A DNA stretch of 14,924 nucleotides. Origin: Dehalococcoidia bacterium. Lineage in GTDB: Bacteria; Chloroflexota; Dehalococcoidia; GIF9; UBA5629. The stretch is taken from contig JAUVVE010000007.1 of NCBI GenBank assembly GCA_030604795.1, positions 1-14,924 on the forward strand, given 5' to 3'. The position numbers and the translations under genes were made by a program. Below the pieces are notes generated by a model. That model ran no database searches. It was not told the origin of the DNA and was given only the letters and a program-made list of their open reading frames with translations. Positions 5,732 through 12,001 of this stretch are shown here, one piece after another (within the stretch, counting starts at the first letter, position 1; the number at the start of each line of letters is the position of its first letter).

Positions 5732-6766
5732 ATGTTGGAGGCGCTGCTTTATGACAGGCTTTCCGGGGCCAGGGTGCGGTGCAATGTCTGCCAGTGGCGT
5801 TGTGTTATCGGCCCGGGCAAATACGGTGTTTGCAGGGTACGTCGAAATGATGACGGCGTCCTTCACGTCCTCAACTACGCGGAGGTCTCTTCGGTGGCGG
5901 CTGACCCCATTGAAAAGAAGCCCTTGTTCCACTTTTTCCCAGGGAGCCTGGCCTTCTCTCTAGGTACGTGGGGATGCAATTTTCATTGCCGGCATTGCCA
6001 GAACTGGCAGATCTCTTGCATCGAAGAGCCAGGCGAAATAATGCGGCCTTCACAAAAGATTTCACCACAGGAAGCCGTGAAGTTAACGAAGGAACGCAGT
6101 TGCGGGGGCATCGCCTGGACCTATAATGAGCCCAGTATCTGGTTTGAGTATACGCTGGATTCAGCGAAGCTGGCCAAACCGAGCGGGCTTTATACTGTCT
6201 ACGTGACAAACGGCTATCTCACTCCGGAGGCGCTGGATACGATTGGGCCTTATCTCGACGCCTGGCGGGTTGATATAAAGGGTTTTTCCGATGGTTTATA
6301 CCGGGACCTGGCGAAGATTCCCCGGTGGCGAGGGATTCTTGAGGTGGCCAAGAGGGCTCAAGAGAAGTGGGGTATGCACGTTGAGGTGGTAACCAACATA
6401 ATCCCGACGATGAATGATGATGATGAGCAGCTAGAGGGCATTGCCAAATGGATGCGGGACGAGCTGGGAGAGCTGACGCCGTGGCACGTGACCCGGTTCT
6501 ATCCCCATCATAACCTGATGCATCTGTCACCGACCTCGATAGCTGGCCTGGAGAAGGCTTATGATATCGGAAAAAGAGTGGGATTGCGCTTTGTCTATCT
6601 GGGCAACGTGCCAGGCCACGGCAGTGAGAACACTGTTTGCTATTCTTGTGGAAAGGTGGTCATTCGGAGGGTCGGCTATGATGCTGAAGTGCTGGGCGTT
6701 GACGGTTCAAGGTGTAAGTTCTGTGGAGCTGAACTTAACATTAGGGCAGCCGGGTCAATGTCATAG
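5732..6766 (+). CDS. amrS: AmmeMemoRadiSam system radical SAM enzyme
   Basis: This is a radical SAM protein of the widespread but functionally uncharacterised AmmeMemoRadiSam set. Its 344 residues have three cysteine regions. An N-terminal metal-site-like cluster has C17, C20, C24 and C34. The radical SAM cluster at C82, C86 and C89 follows the C-x3-C-x2-C spacing in G-T-W-G-C-N-F-H-C-R-H-C-Q-N. A C-terminal zinc-ribbon-like set has C303, C306, C328 and C331. The family opening (A-L-L-Y-D-R-L...V-R-C-N-V-C) supports the ATG at 5732. The preceding gap lacks a Shine-Dalgarno and the promoter is very close. It is followed 24 nt later by amrB and then amrA, all on the same strand. The substrate and product are unknown, although a proposal that the set modifies another macromolecule would fit. 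Confidence 0.94.
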   Translation: MLEALLYDRLSGARVRCNVCQWRCVIGPGKYGVCRVRRNDDGVLHVLNYAEVSSVAADPIEKKPLFHFFPGSLAFSLGTWGCNFHCRHCQNWQISCIEEPGEIMRPSQKISPQEAVKLTKERSCGGIAWTYNEPSIWFEYTLDSAKLAKPSGLYTVYVTNGYLTPEALDTIGPYLDAWRVDIKGFSDGLYRDLAKIPRWRGILEVAKRAQEKWGMHVEVVTNIIPTMNDDDEQLEGIAKWMRDELGELTPWHVTRFYPHHNLMHLSPTSIAGLEKAYDIGKRVGLRFVYLGNVPGHGSENTVCYSCGKVVIRRVGYDAEVLGVDGSRCKFCGAELNIRAAGSMS

Positions 6767-6793
6767 GGCTTCAGCTCTATCAAGGAGGTCATG

Positions 6794-7603
6794 GTGATAA
6801 GGAATCCAGTTGTCGCTGGGCAATTCTACCCAGGCTTGCCTGAGCAGCTTGAGGCAATGATCAGAGAACTGGTTGACGAGAAGGCAGAGAAAGTCGACGC
6901 AGTTGGGCTGATTTCGCCTCATGCTGGCTACATCTATTCGGGGCCGGTAGCTGGGGCCGTTATATCTAGAATCAAGTTTAAAGAGACCTTTATCATCCTT
7001 GGTCCCAATCACACCGGCAGAGGAAAACCCTTTAGTATCATGACAAAGGGCACATGGAAAACGCCTTTGGGTGAGGTGGAAATTGACTCAGAACTTGGGA
7101 GGCAGATTCTGGCCATATCTAGTCACTTGGAAGAAGACCATGTGGCACATCAGTATGAACACTCTATAGAGGTTCAGATTCCTTTTTTGCAGTATTTCAA
7201 GCCAGATGTCAGGATAGTGCCCATCGTTCTGTCCCACTCCACCGGTGCCACTTATAAGGAAATCGGCAAGGCGATAGCCAAGGCCATTAAGGGATCAGGT
7301 CGGGAGGTTGTAATCACAGCCAGCAGTGACATGACCCACTATGAACCGCAAGAAGCTGCTCAGAGGAAGGACACTCAAGCCATAGAAGCCATAGTAGACT
7401 TAAACGAGGATGAACTCTTGAAGCGAGTTGAAGAGTTGAACATATCAATGTGTGGCTATGCACCGGTAGTCAGCCTTATTTCCGCTTCTAATGAATTAGG
7501 GGCAAGAGAGGCAGAACTAGTTAAATATCAAACGAGCGGTGACACATCCGGTGATTATACCAGCGTGGTAGGCTACGCCGGCATAATAGTAAAAAGGGGG
7601 TGA
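6794..7603 (+). CDS. amrB: AmmeMemoRadiSam system protein B (MEMO1 family)
   Basis: A homologue of human MEMO1, a fold related to extradiol dioxygenases with a metal site of conserved His and Cys. Visible signatures are the S-P-H-A-G-Y-I-Y-S-G block, L-G-P-N-H-T-G, E-H-S-I-E-V-Q-I-P-F-L, S-S-D-M-T-H-Y and the late M-C-G-Y cysteine. Start choice: a strong AAGGAGGT lies at 6782-6789. It leaves only one base before the ATG at 6791 but 4-5 bases before the GTG at 6794, and from the GTG the protein begins M-I-R-N-P-V-V-A-G-Q-F-Y-P like the family. I therefore use 6794 (269 residues). The downstream neighbour amrA starts 9 nt after the stop, so coupled expression is very likely. The cellular role in bacteria is unknown. 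Confidence 0.95.
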   Translation: MIRNPVVAGQFYPGLPEQLEAMIRELVDEKAEKVDAVGLISPHAGYIYSGPVAGAVISRIKFKETFIILGPNHTGRGKPFSIMTKGTWKTPLGEVEIDSELGRQILAISSHLEEDHVAHQYEHSIEVQIPFLQYFKPDVRIVPIVLSHSTGATYKEIGKAIAKAIKGSGREVVITASSDMTHYEPQEAAQRKDTQAIEAIVDLNEDELLKRVEELNISMCGYAPVVSLISASNELGAREAELVKYQTSGDTSGDYTSVVGYAGIIVKRG

Positions 7604-7612
7604 GGAGGTGGA

Positions 7613-8128
7613 ATGGAAAAGGAGCTTCACCCAATAGCAGAGCTGGCCAAACAGGCGGTGGAAAGCTATGTTCGCCAGGGCAAGGTACTCAGCCCAGGAG
7701 AGCTTACTGCTGAAATGGAGCGGAGAGCTGGAGCCTTTGTATCTATCAAGAAGCGGGGAGAGTTGAGAGGCTGCATTGGCACTTTTGAGCCGACTAAGGC
7801 GAACGTGGCCGAAGAAATCGTTGCCAATGCCATTGGTTCGGCCACTCAAGACCCTCGCTTTACGCCGGTTGTGGCTTCTGAGTTGGATGAGTTGGAATAT
7901 AGTGTAGATATCCTCACCGCGCCTGAACCGGTGGAAGAGGTTGCCCTGCTCGACCCCGAGAAATATGGAGTAATTGTGGAGTGCGGGCTCAGGCGTGGGC
8001 TCTTGCTGCCCGACCTTGAAGGTGTGGATACTGCCGACCAACAGATTGAGATTTGTCGGGCCAAAGCGGGCATATCAGCCGATGAACAGGTCAAGCTGTA
8101 CCGATTTCAAGTAAGGAGACACAAGTAA
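7613..8128 (+). CDS. amrA: AmmeMemoRadiSam system protein A (AMMECR1 domain)
   Basis: The 171-residue product is essentially one AMMECR1 domain, named for a human protein of the AMME contiguous-gene syndrome. Its biochemical activity is not established. The hallmark L-R-G-C-I-G lies near residue 48, and the D-P-R-F-T-P motif follows about 35 residues later. The C-terminal half (P-E-K-Y-G-V-I-V...[13 protein letters not shown]) is typical. The ATG at 7613 has an excellent GAGGAGG Shine-Dalgarno that overlaps the amrB stop, so the two are coupled. The final codons and stop (8111-8128) belong to a 19-nt repeat that recurs just before the tubulin-like gene at 8719-8737. In human cells MEMO1 and AMMECR1 are separate proteins; here they are consecutive genes with their radical SAM partner. 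Confidence 0.94.
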   Translation: MEKELHPIAELAKQAVESYVRQGKVLSPGELTAEMERRAGAFVSIKKRGELRGCIGTFEPTKANVAEEIVANAIGSATQDPRFTPVVASELDELEYSVDILTAPEPVEEVALLDPEKYGVIVECGLRRGLLLPDLEGVDTADQQIEICRAKAGISADEQVKLYRFQVRRHK

Positions 8129-8129
8129 G
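8111..8129 (+). repeat. Direct repeat bracketing the toxin-antitoxin pair, left copy
   Basis: The last codons and stop of amrA (reading V-R-R-H-K-stop) plus one base. It matches 8719-8737 at 17 of 19 positions. Sequence similarity ends abruptly on both sides of the 19 nt. It also contains an AAGGAG core. Confidence 0.65.
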
Positions 8130-8139
8130 CGAGGCCAGC

Positions 8140-8168
8140 TTGACATAGTGACATATATCTGTTATGGT
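8140..8168 (+). promoter_or_regulatory. Promoter of the toxin-antitoxin pair with a candidate operator
   Basis: A perfect TTGACA (8140-8145), a 17-nt spacer and TATGGT (8163-8168, 4/6). The spacer holds a 12-nt near-palindrome (8151-8162, 10 of 12 positions symmetric), a reasonable binding site for a ribbon-helix-helix antitoxin dimer that represses its own operon. The operator is an inference; the promoter match is direct. Confidence 0.65.
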
Positions 8169-8195
8169 ATAGCGAGACCTGAGGTGGTGTAAAGC

Positions 8196-8435
8196 ATGAA
8201 AAAGACGATGGTGTATCTTGATGAAGAAGCGCATGAAGGGCTGAGGAAGCTGGCTTTTGAGAATAATACCTCCATAGCCGAGCTAGTCAGGCAAGCGGTG
8301 CGCCTGGTTTATGGTGAGGATATAGAGGATATCAGAGACATGGAGGCGGAATTAGCTCGTTATAAAGCTCAGCCAGACACGGCCGTGGAACTAGGGGAGT
8401 ACTTGCGCCACAGGAAGGCGCATGTATCGGCTTGA
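8196..8435 (+). CDS. Ribbon-helix-helix antitoxin
   Basis: A 79-residue protein with a ribbon-helix-helix DNA-binding domain at the N-terminus. It has a short strand (residues 3-8, K-T-M-V-Y-L) for the DNA major groove, a helix from D9 to about N23, and a second helix starting in T-S-I-A-E-L-V-R-Q-A-V. The charged C-terminal half (about 42-79, rich in E, D, R) would be the toxin-binding tail. The ATG at 8196 has AGGTGGT upstream. It overlaps the toxin gene by 14 nt, the standard antitoxin-first arrangement, and has its own promoter at 8140-8168. It would neutralise the toxin and, by analogy with CopG/RelB-type systems, repress the operon. The exact family name cannot be assigned by eye. Confidence 0.85.
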   Translation: MKKTMVYLDEEAHEGLRKLAFENNTSIAELVRQAVRLVYGEDIEDIRDMEAELARYKAQPDTAVELGEYLRHRKAHVSA

Positions 8436-8691
8436 GCTAACGCCCAGGGCACGACGGGAGCTAGATAAGCTTCGAGGCGGAGCGTTCGACCGTGTTGTAG
8501 GGGTGATTCAAGAGCTGGGAGACAATCCGAGACCGGCGGGTGTGAGAAAAGTCAGAGGGCCTATTCATCGAATCCGTAGCGGCGATTGGCGTATCATCTA
8601 CGCTCTGTTTGATAAGGACCAGCTTGTTATAGTCGGCAAAGTGGCCAGGCGCGCTGAGGATACTTATGATAGGGTTGATGAGCTGTTCTAG
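8422..8691 (+). CDS. RelE/ParE-superfamily toxin
   Basis: An 89-residue product with the compact RelE/ParE fold pattern. It opens with Y-R-L-E-L-T-P-R-A-R-R-E-L-D-K-L, two helices, then the sheet block V-R-G-P-I-H-R-I-R-S-G-D-W-R-I-I-Y-A-L (residues 44-62). The end is L-V-I-V-G-K-V-A-R-R-A-E-D-T-Y. R45, R50, R52, R57, R76, R77 and Y82 are the kind of basic and aromatic residues RelE-type mRNA endonucleases use, but gyrase-directed ParE cannot be excluded. Translation starts at the ATG at 8422 inside the antitoxin gene, behind an AGGAAGG sequence, so it is coupled to antitoxin synthesis. The frame is intact with no sign of decay. Confidence 0.86.
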   Translation: MYRLELTPRARRELDKLRGGAFDRVVGVIQELGDNPRPAGVRKVRGPIHRIRSGDWRIIYALFDKDQLVIVGKVARRAEDTYDRVDELF

Positions 8692-8718
8692 GTACGTGGC
8701 TGTCGCCCCTAGCCTCGG

Positions 8719-8737
8719 GTAAGGAGATACAAGTAGG
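8719..8737 (+). repeat. Direct repeat bracketing the toxin-antitoxin pair, right copy
   Basis: This 19-nt element differs from 8111-8129 only by two transitions. In the amrA frame it reads V-R-R-Y-K-stop, so it still looks like the 3' end of amrA. It ends exactly at the base before the tubulin-like start codon (8738), and its AAGGAG (8721-8726) is the only ribosome binding site candidate for that gene. Confidence 0.65.
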
Positions 8738-9883
8738 ATGAAGCTGCTGATTGTTGGCATTGGCGATTGTGGCTGCAGGCTGGCTGGTGAGTTTGCCGAG
8801 TTGGACAGAATGGCAAGGGCTAAGCGCGGTGCTAGCATAGTCACCCGCGCCTACGCGGTTAATAATGACAAAGCTGGCCTGGCGGCATTGACCAAGGCTG
8901 GACACAGGACGCTGTCCCCCGTGTTGATTCGGGGTCCTTTGGAAAGCAAGGACAAGTCAACGGAAGCCGGCGCCCGGCTTGTGCGCCAGGAAAGCGACCG
9001 GGTAATGACAGCCATGAGGTTGGGTGGTTTTTTTGACGCGGATGCCTTCTTACTTGTCGCTGGTTCCGGCGGAAGCCTTGGTTCCGGCGGAGTACCAGTA
9101 ATAGCCCAACTACTCAAGGAACACTACGTGGACAAGCCGGTCTATGCGCTGATCATTCTTCCGTTTGAGACTGAGGCGTCCGAGGCGCAATATGTTCACA
9201 ACACGGCTATATGTCTCAAGTCGACTGATAAGGTAGCTGATGCCGTTATTCTGGTGGACAATGGGGGGGTGGGAGTCTGGGAAGAGATAACCCCAGCGGA
9301 GAATCTGGACGGCGTGAATAAAGGCATAGTCTTCCCATTCTATGATCTTCTCTGTGCTGGTGAGGTGGTTGGGCCAAAATACTCTGGGGCCAAGGTGCTG
9401 GACGCAGGCGACATAGTGCAGACCCTTGCCGGGTGGACGGCGATAGGCGTTGGCAAGACGAAGTTCTCTACTTCCATATTGCCCTGGAGAAACACACAGG
9501 ACTTCCGAGAGAAGGGCTCCGAAACACTCAGGGCTGTGGAGGCGATGAATCTGGCTCTGATTCGCCTGTCGATTGATTGCAAGTTGGAAAACGCTGGTAA
9601 AGCCCTGTATCTTCTTTCAGTGCCATCCAAGAAAGCCAACGTTGATATGGTCAGTGTCTTGGGGAATCGCCTGCGAGAGCTGGCGGAGAACGCCGAAATA
9701 AGGGATGGTAGCTTCTATGGGGCTAAGGATTCTGCCCAGGTTACTGTGATCGCGTCACAGTTGGTCTATGTGGACAGAATCAAGAGCTACTATCACAGAG
9801 CGGCTGAGCTGGCTCGGACGCCTAAGGCGGATGAGAAAACGAAGGAGAAAAAAAGAACCAGGAGAGCGCAGAAGCCAGACTAG
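8738..9883 (+). CDS. Divergent tubulin/FtsZ-superfamily GTPase
   Basis: A 381-residue protein with the order of tubulin-superfamily nucleotide loops. I-V-G-I-G-D-C-G-C-R (5-14) is loop T1, and A-Y-A-V-N-N-D (38-44) matches the FtsZ N-T-D segment. The glycine-rich T4 signature is G-S-G-G-S-L-G-S-G-G (109-118), with Ser-Leu where FtsZ has Gly-Thr. I-L-P-F-E-T-E (140-146) follows. V-L-D-A-G-D (220-225) aligns with the T7 loop N-x-D-F-A-D, keeping both acidic residues that complete the neighbour's GTPase site in a filament. The end (from about 361) is a lysine/arginine-rich tail. It is not ordinary FtsZ: the C-terminal FtsA/ZipA-binding peptide is absent. It could be a CetZ- or TubZ-like protein. 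It has a Shine-Dalgarno AAGGAG 11 nt upstream. rarA starts 4 nt after its stop. Confidence 0.82.
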   Translation: MKLLIVGIGDCGCRLAGEFAELDRMARAKRGASIVTRAYAVNNDKAGLAALTKAGHRTLSPVLIRGPLESKDKSTEAGARLVRQESDRVMTAMRLGGFFDADAFLLVAGSGGSLGSGGVPVIAQLLKEHYVDKPVYALIILPFETEASEAQYVHNTAICLKSTDKVADAVILVDNGGVGVWEEITPAENLDGVNKGIVFPFYDLLCAGEVVGPKYSGAKVLDAGDIVQTLAGWTAIGVGKTKFSTSILPWRNTQDFREKGSETLRAVEAMNLALIRLSIDCKLENAGKALYLLSVPSKKANVDMVSVLGNRLRELAENAEIRDGSFYGAKDSAQVTVIASQLVYVDRIKSYYHRAAELARTPKADEKTKEKKRTRRAQKPD

Positions 9884-9887
9884 AGTG

Positions 9888-11255
9888 ATGCTTTTCGACC
9901 TGAATCAGCTAGAGTCAAACGGTGGGGCGCAGTCCAGGGTAGCCCCTGAGGTGTTTGGAGATATGCCCTTGGCGGCGAGAATGCGGCCGCGAGGTTTTGC
10001 TGAGTTTGTTGGCCAGGAACATCTGGTAGGCGAGGGGCGGGTGCTGAGAAAATGCATCGAAGCAGACGAGTTGCCATCGATGATTCTCTGGGGGCCGCCA
10101 GGCAGTGGTAAGACAACTCTGGCTTATGTTATTGCTGGCGTCACCAGGTCACACTTCAGTCCGCTGAGTGCGGCCAGCGCTGGTGTGGCTGATTTGCGTC
10201 GCATCGTGGATGAGGCCAAGCACAGACTCAAGCTATCCGGGCAGCGCACCATCCTGTTCATTGATGAGATTCATCGGTTTAATAAGACTCAACAGGATGC
10301 CGGATTGCCCTTTGTAGAGAACGGTGTTGTAATTCTCATTGGCGCCACAACCGAGAATCCTTCCTTTGAGGTTATCTCTGCTTTGCTGTCGAGGTGTCGA
10401 GTATTTACTCTGAACTCATTGACAGACGAAGAGGTTCATTGCATTGTTGAAGGAGCAATCAAGGATGAGGACAGAGGACTGGGGAAATTGAAAGTGGAAC
10501 TGGCCGAGGACTCTTTGAGGCATTTGGTGGTCATGTCCAATGGCGATGCTCGGGTGGCGCTCAACGGCTTGGAGATGGCGGCTCAGGCTACATCGCCTGA
10601 GGCTGACGGCTATCGCCGGCTCAGCTTGACGACTATTGAGGAAGCGCTACAGCACCGCGCTTTGCTTTATGATAAAAGCGGTGACCAGCATTATGACCTT
10701 ATCTCGGCGCTTCATAAATCGCTCCGTGGTTCGGACCCGGACGCAGCTTTGTATTGGCTGGGGCGAATGCTTGAGGCTGGTGAGGACCCTCTTTATGTCG
10801 TCCGACGTCTGGTCCGCTTTGCTTCTGAGGATGTCGGCATGGCTGACCCTCAAGCATTGATGGTAGCCGTAGCGGCGCAACAGGCAGTGCATTTTGTAGG
10901 AATGCCCGAGGGCAATCTGGCTCTGGCCGAAGCGGTGACCTATCTGGCTACGGCTCCAAAAAGCAATTCGCTGTACGGGGCCTATTCACGGGTGCAGCAG
11001 GACGTTGAGCAAAGCCGCACCGAGCCAGTACCGCTTCACCTGCGTAATCCGGCCACCCGATTGATGAGTGAACTGGGATACGGGAAAGGCTATAAGTATG
11101 CCCATGATTACCAGGGGCACTTTGTAGAGCAGCGGAACCTGCCAGTTTCACTCCAGGGGAAGCGTTACTATTTTCCTAGCGACCAGGGCTATGAAAGGGA
11201 AGTGGATGCTAGACTCAAGTCTTGGTGGAAGAACAGGCGGGAGAAGAGAGACTGA
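9888..11255 (+). CDS. rarA: Replication-associated recombination protein A (RarA/MgsA), AAA+ ATPase
   Basis: RarA is a clamp-loader-related AAA+ ATPase that acts at stalled replication forks. The open frame extends back to 9768 inside the tubulin-like gene, but that part has no family resemblance. The ATG at 9888 gives 455 residues beginning M-L-F-D-L, as expected. P-L-A-A-R-M-R-P-R-x-F-x-E-F-V-G-Q-E-H-L precedes the Walker A G-P-P-G-S-G-K-T (69-76). Walker B is L-F-I-D-E-I-H-R-F (123-131) followed by N-K-T-Q-Q-D-A. Sensor 1 is G-A-T-T-E-N. The C-terminal L-H-K-S-x-R-G-S-D-P-D-A-A-L-Y-W and G-Y-K-Y-A-H-D blocks complete the family. No close Shine-Dalgarno is seen; the 4-nt gap suggests coupling to the preceding gene. 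The downstream hydrolase frame overlaps its end. Confidence 0.94.
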   Translation: MLFDLNQLESNGGAQSRVAPEVFGDMPLAARMRPRGFAEFVGQEHLVGEGRVLRKCIEADELPSMILWGPPGSGKTTLAYVIAGVTRSHFSPLSAASAGVADLRRIVDEAKHRLKLSGQRTILFIDEIHRFNKTQQDAGLPFVENGVVILIGATTENPSFEVISALLSRCRVFTLNSLTDEEVHCIVEGAIKDEDRGLGKLKVELAEDSLRHLVVMSNGDARVALNGLEMAAQATSPEADGYRRLSLTTIEEALQHRALLYDKSGDQHYDLISALHKSLRGSDPDAALYWLGRMLEAGEDPLYVVRRLVRFASEDVGMADPQALMVAVAAQQAVHFVGMPEGNLALAEAVTYLATAPKSNSLYGAYSRVQQDVEQSRTEPVPLHLRNPATRLMSELGYGKGYKYAHDYQGHFVEQRNLPVSLQGKRYYFPSDQGYEREVDARLKSWWKNRREKRD

Positions 11256-11902
11256 GACGGGACGCCGTATCTTTCCCCTGTGGCGCGCTTACGCTAAGAG
11301 GGGTTTGTTGTTCTCCTGATGGCGACGGGGTTTTTCCAGCAATAGTCCTGTGTCACCCTCATCCTCTGTACGGCGGCTCGATGGATAACAACGTTATTGT
11401 GGCGGTGGCTTCAGCTCTGGTTGGCAGCTCCGTAATTGCCCTCATGTTCAATTTTCGTGGAGTAGGTGGCAGTGAGGGCGGCTTTGGTGGAGGAATCACT
11501 GAGCAGGAGGATGTGGTGGCAGCGATAAGCTGGCTTGCATGTCAACCTGAAGTAGATGCGGGTAGACTGGGATTGCTGGGGTATTCCTTTGGTGCCTCGG
11601 TGGCTTTGCCTGTTGCCTGTGATGATGAACGGGTCAAGGCGATGGCACTTGTTTCGCCACCTCTTGAGCCGCCGCAGATATCTCGCCTAAAGGACTGCGC
11701 CAAGCCCAAGCTCATAATGTGTGGGGCTGATGACTTCGTGGTTCCACGCCACAGGGCAGAGTTGATTGGGCAAGAGGCGGCTGAACCAAAGCAATTCGAA
11801 CTCATATCCGGGGTTGACCATTTCTGGTGGGGCCATGAGGTGGCAGTAGCGCGGCAAGTTGCGGCTTTCTTTGGCGGTGTGTTCAGGACGGTCGGTGCTT
11901 AG
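11222..11902 (+). CDS. Alpha/beta hydrolase, COG2945-like
   Basis: A serine hydrolase of the alpha/beta fold with unknown substrate. The order of motifs is intact. F-P-C-G-A-L-T-L-R-G opens the domain. C-H-P-H-P-L-Y-G-G-S-M-D-N-N (residues 44-57) is the oxyanion-side loop typical of this subgroup, followed by F-N-F-R-G-V-G-x-S. The nucleophile elbow is G-Y-S-F-G (S122), the acid is D172 in C-G-A-D-D-F-V-V-P, and the base is H201 in V-D-H-F-W-W. The start is TTG at 11222, or GTG at 11225, inside the rarA 3' end (34-nt overlap). No ATG exists before residue 54, which lies inside the domain. The overlap suggests translation coupled to rarA. The low-confidence points are the exact start and any physiological role. 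Confidence 0.85.
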   Translation: MVEEQAGEERLRRDAVSFPCGALTLRGVCCSPDGDGVFPAIVLCHPHPLYGGSMDNNVIVAVASALVGSSVIALMFNFRGVGGSEGGFGGGITEQEDVVAAISWLACQPEVDAGRLGLLGYSFGASVALPVACDDERVKAMALVSPPLEPPQISRLKDCAKPKLIMCGADDFVVPRHRAELIGQEAAEPKQFELISGVDHFWWGHEVAVARQVAAFFGGVFRTVGA

Positions 11903-12001
11903 AGACGTTCAGCTCATCCTTCATGCTTATATTGGCCTGCCTACCGTGTTGAAAGCGAAGCCAGATTCCTTGTTGACAGGCGGCTTGGTGCACTGCTGGG
12001 G

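Noticed and set aside
5609..5932. Minus-strand 107-codon frame overlapping the amrS start
   Set aside because: It runs through the R2 repeat, the amrS promoter and coding sequence. The amrS frame is the conserved one.
9768..9887. Forty-codon upstream extension of the rarA frame
   Set aside because: It lies inside the tubulin-like gene, encodes a basic sequence unlike any RarA N-terminus, and the family alignment begins at the ATG at 9888.
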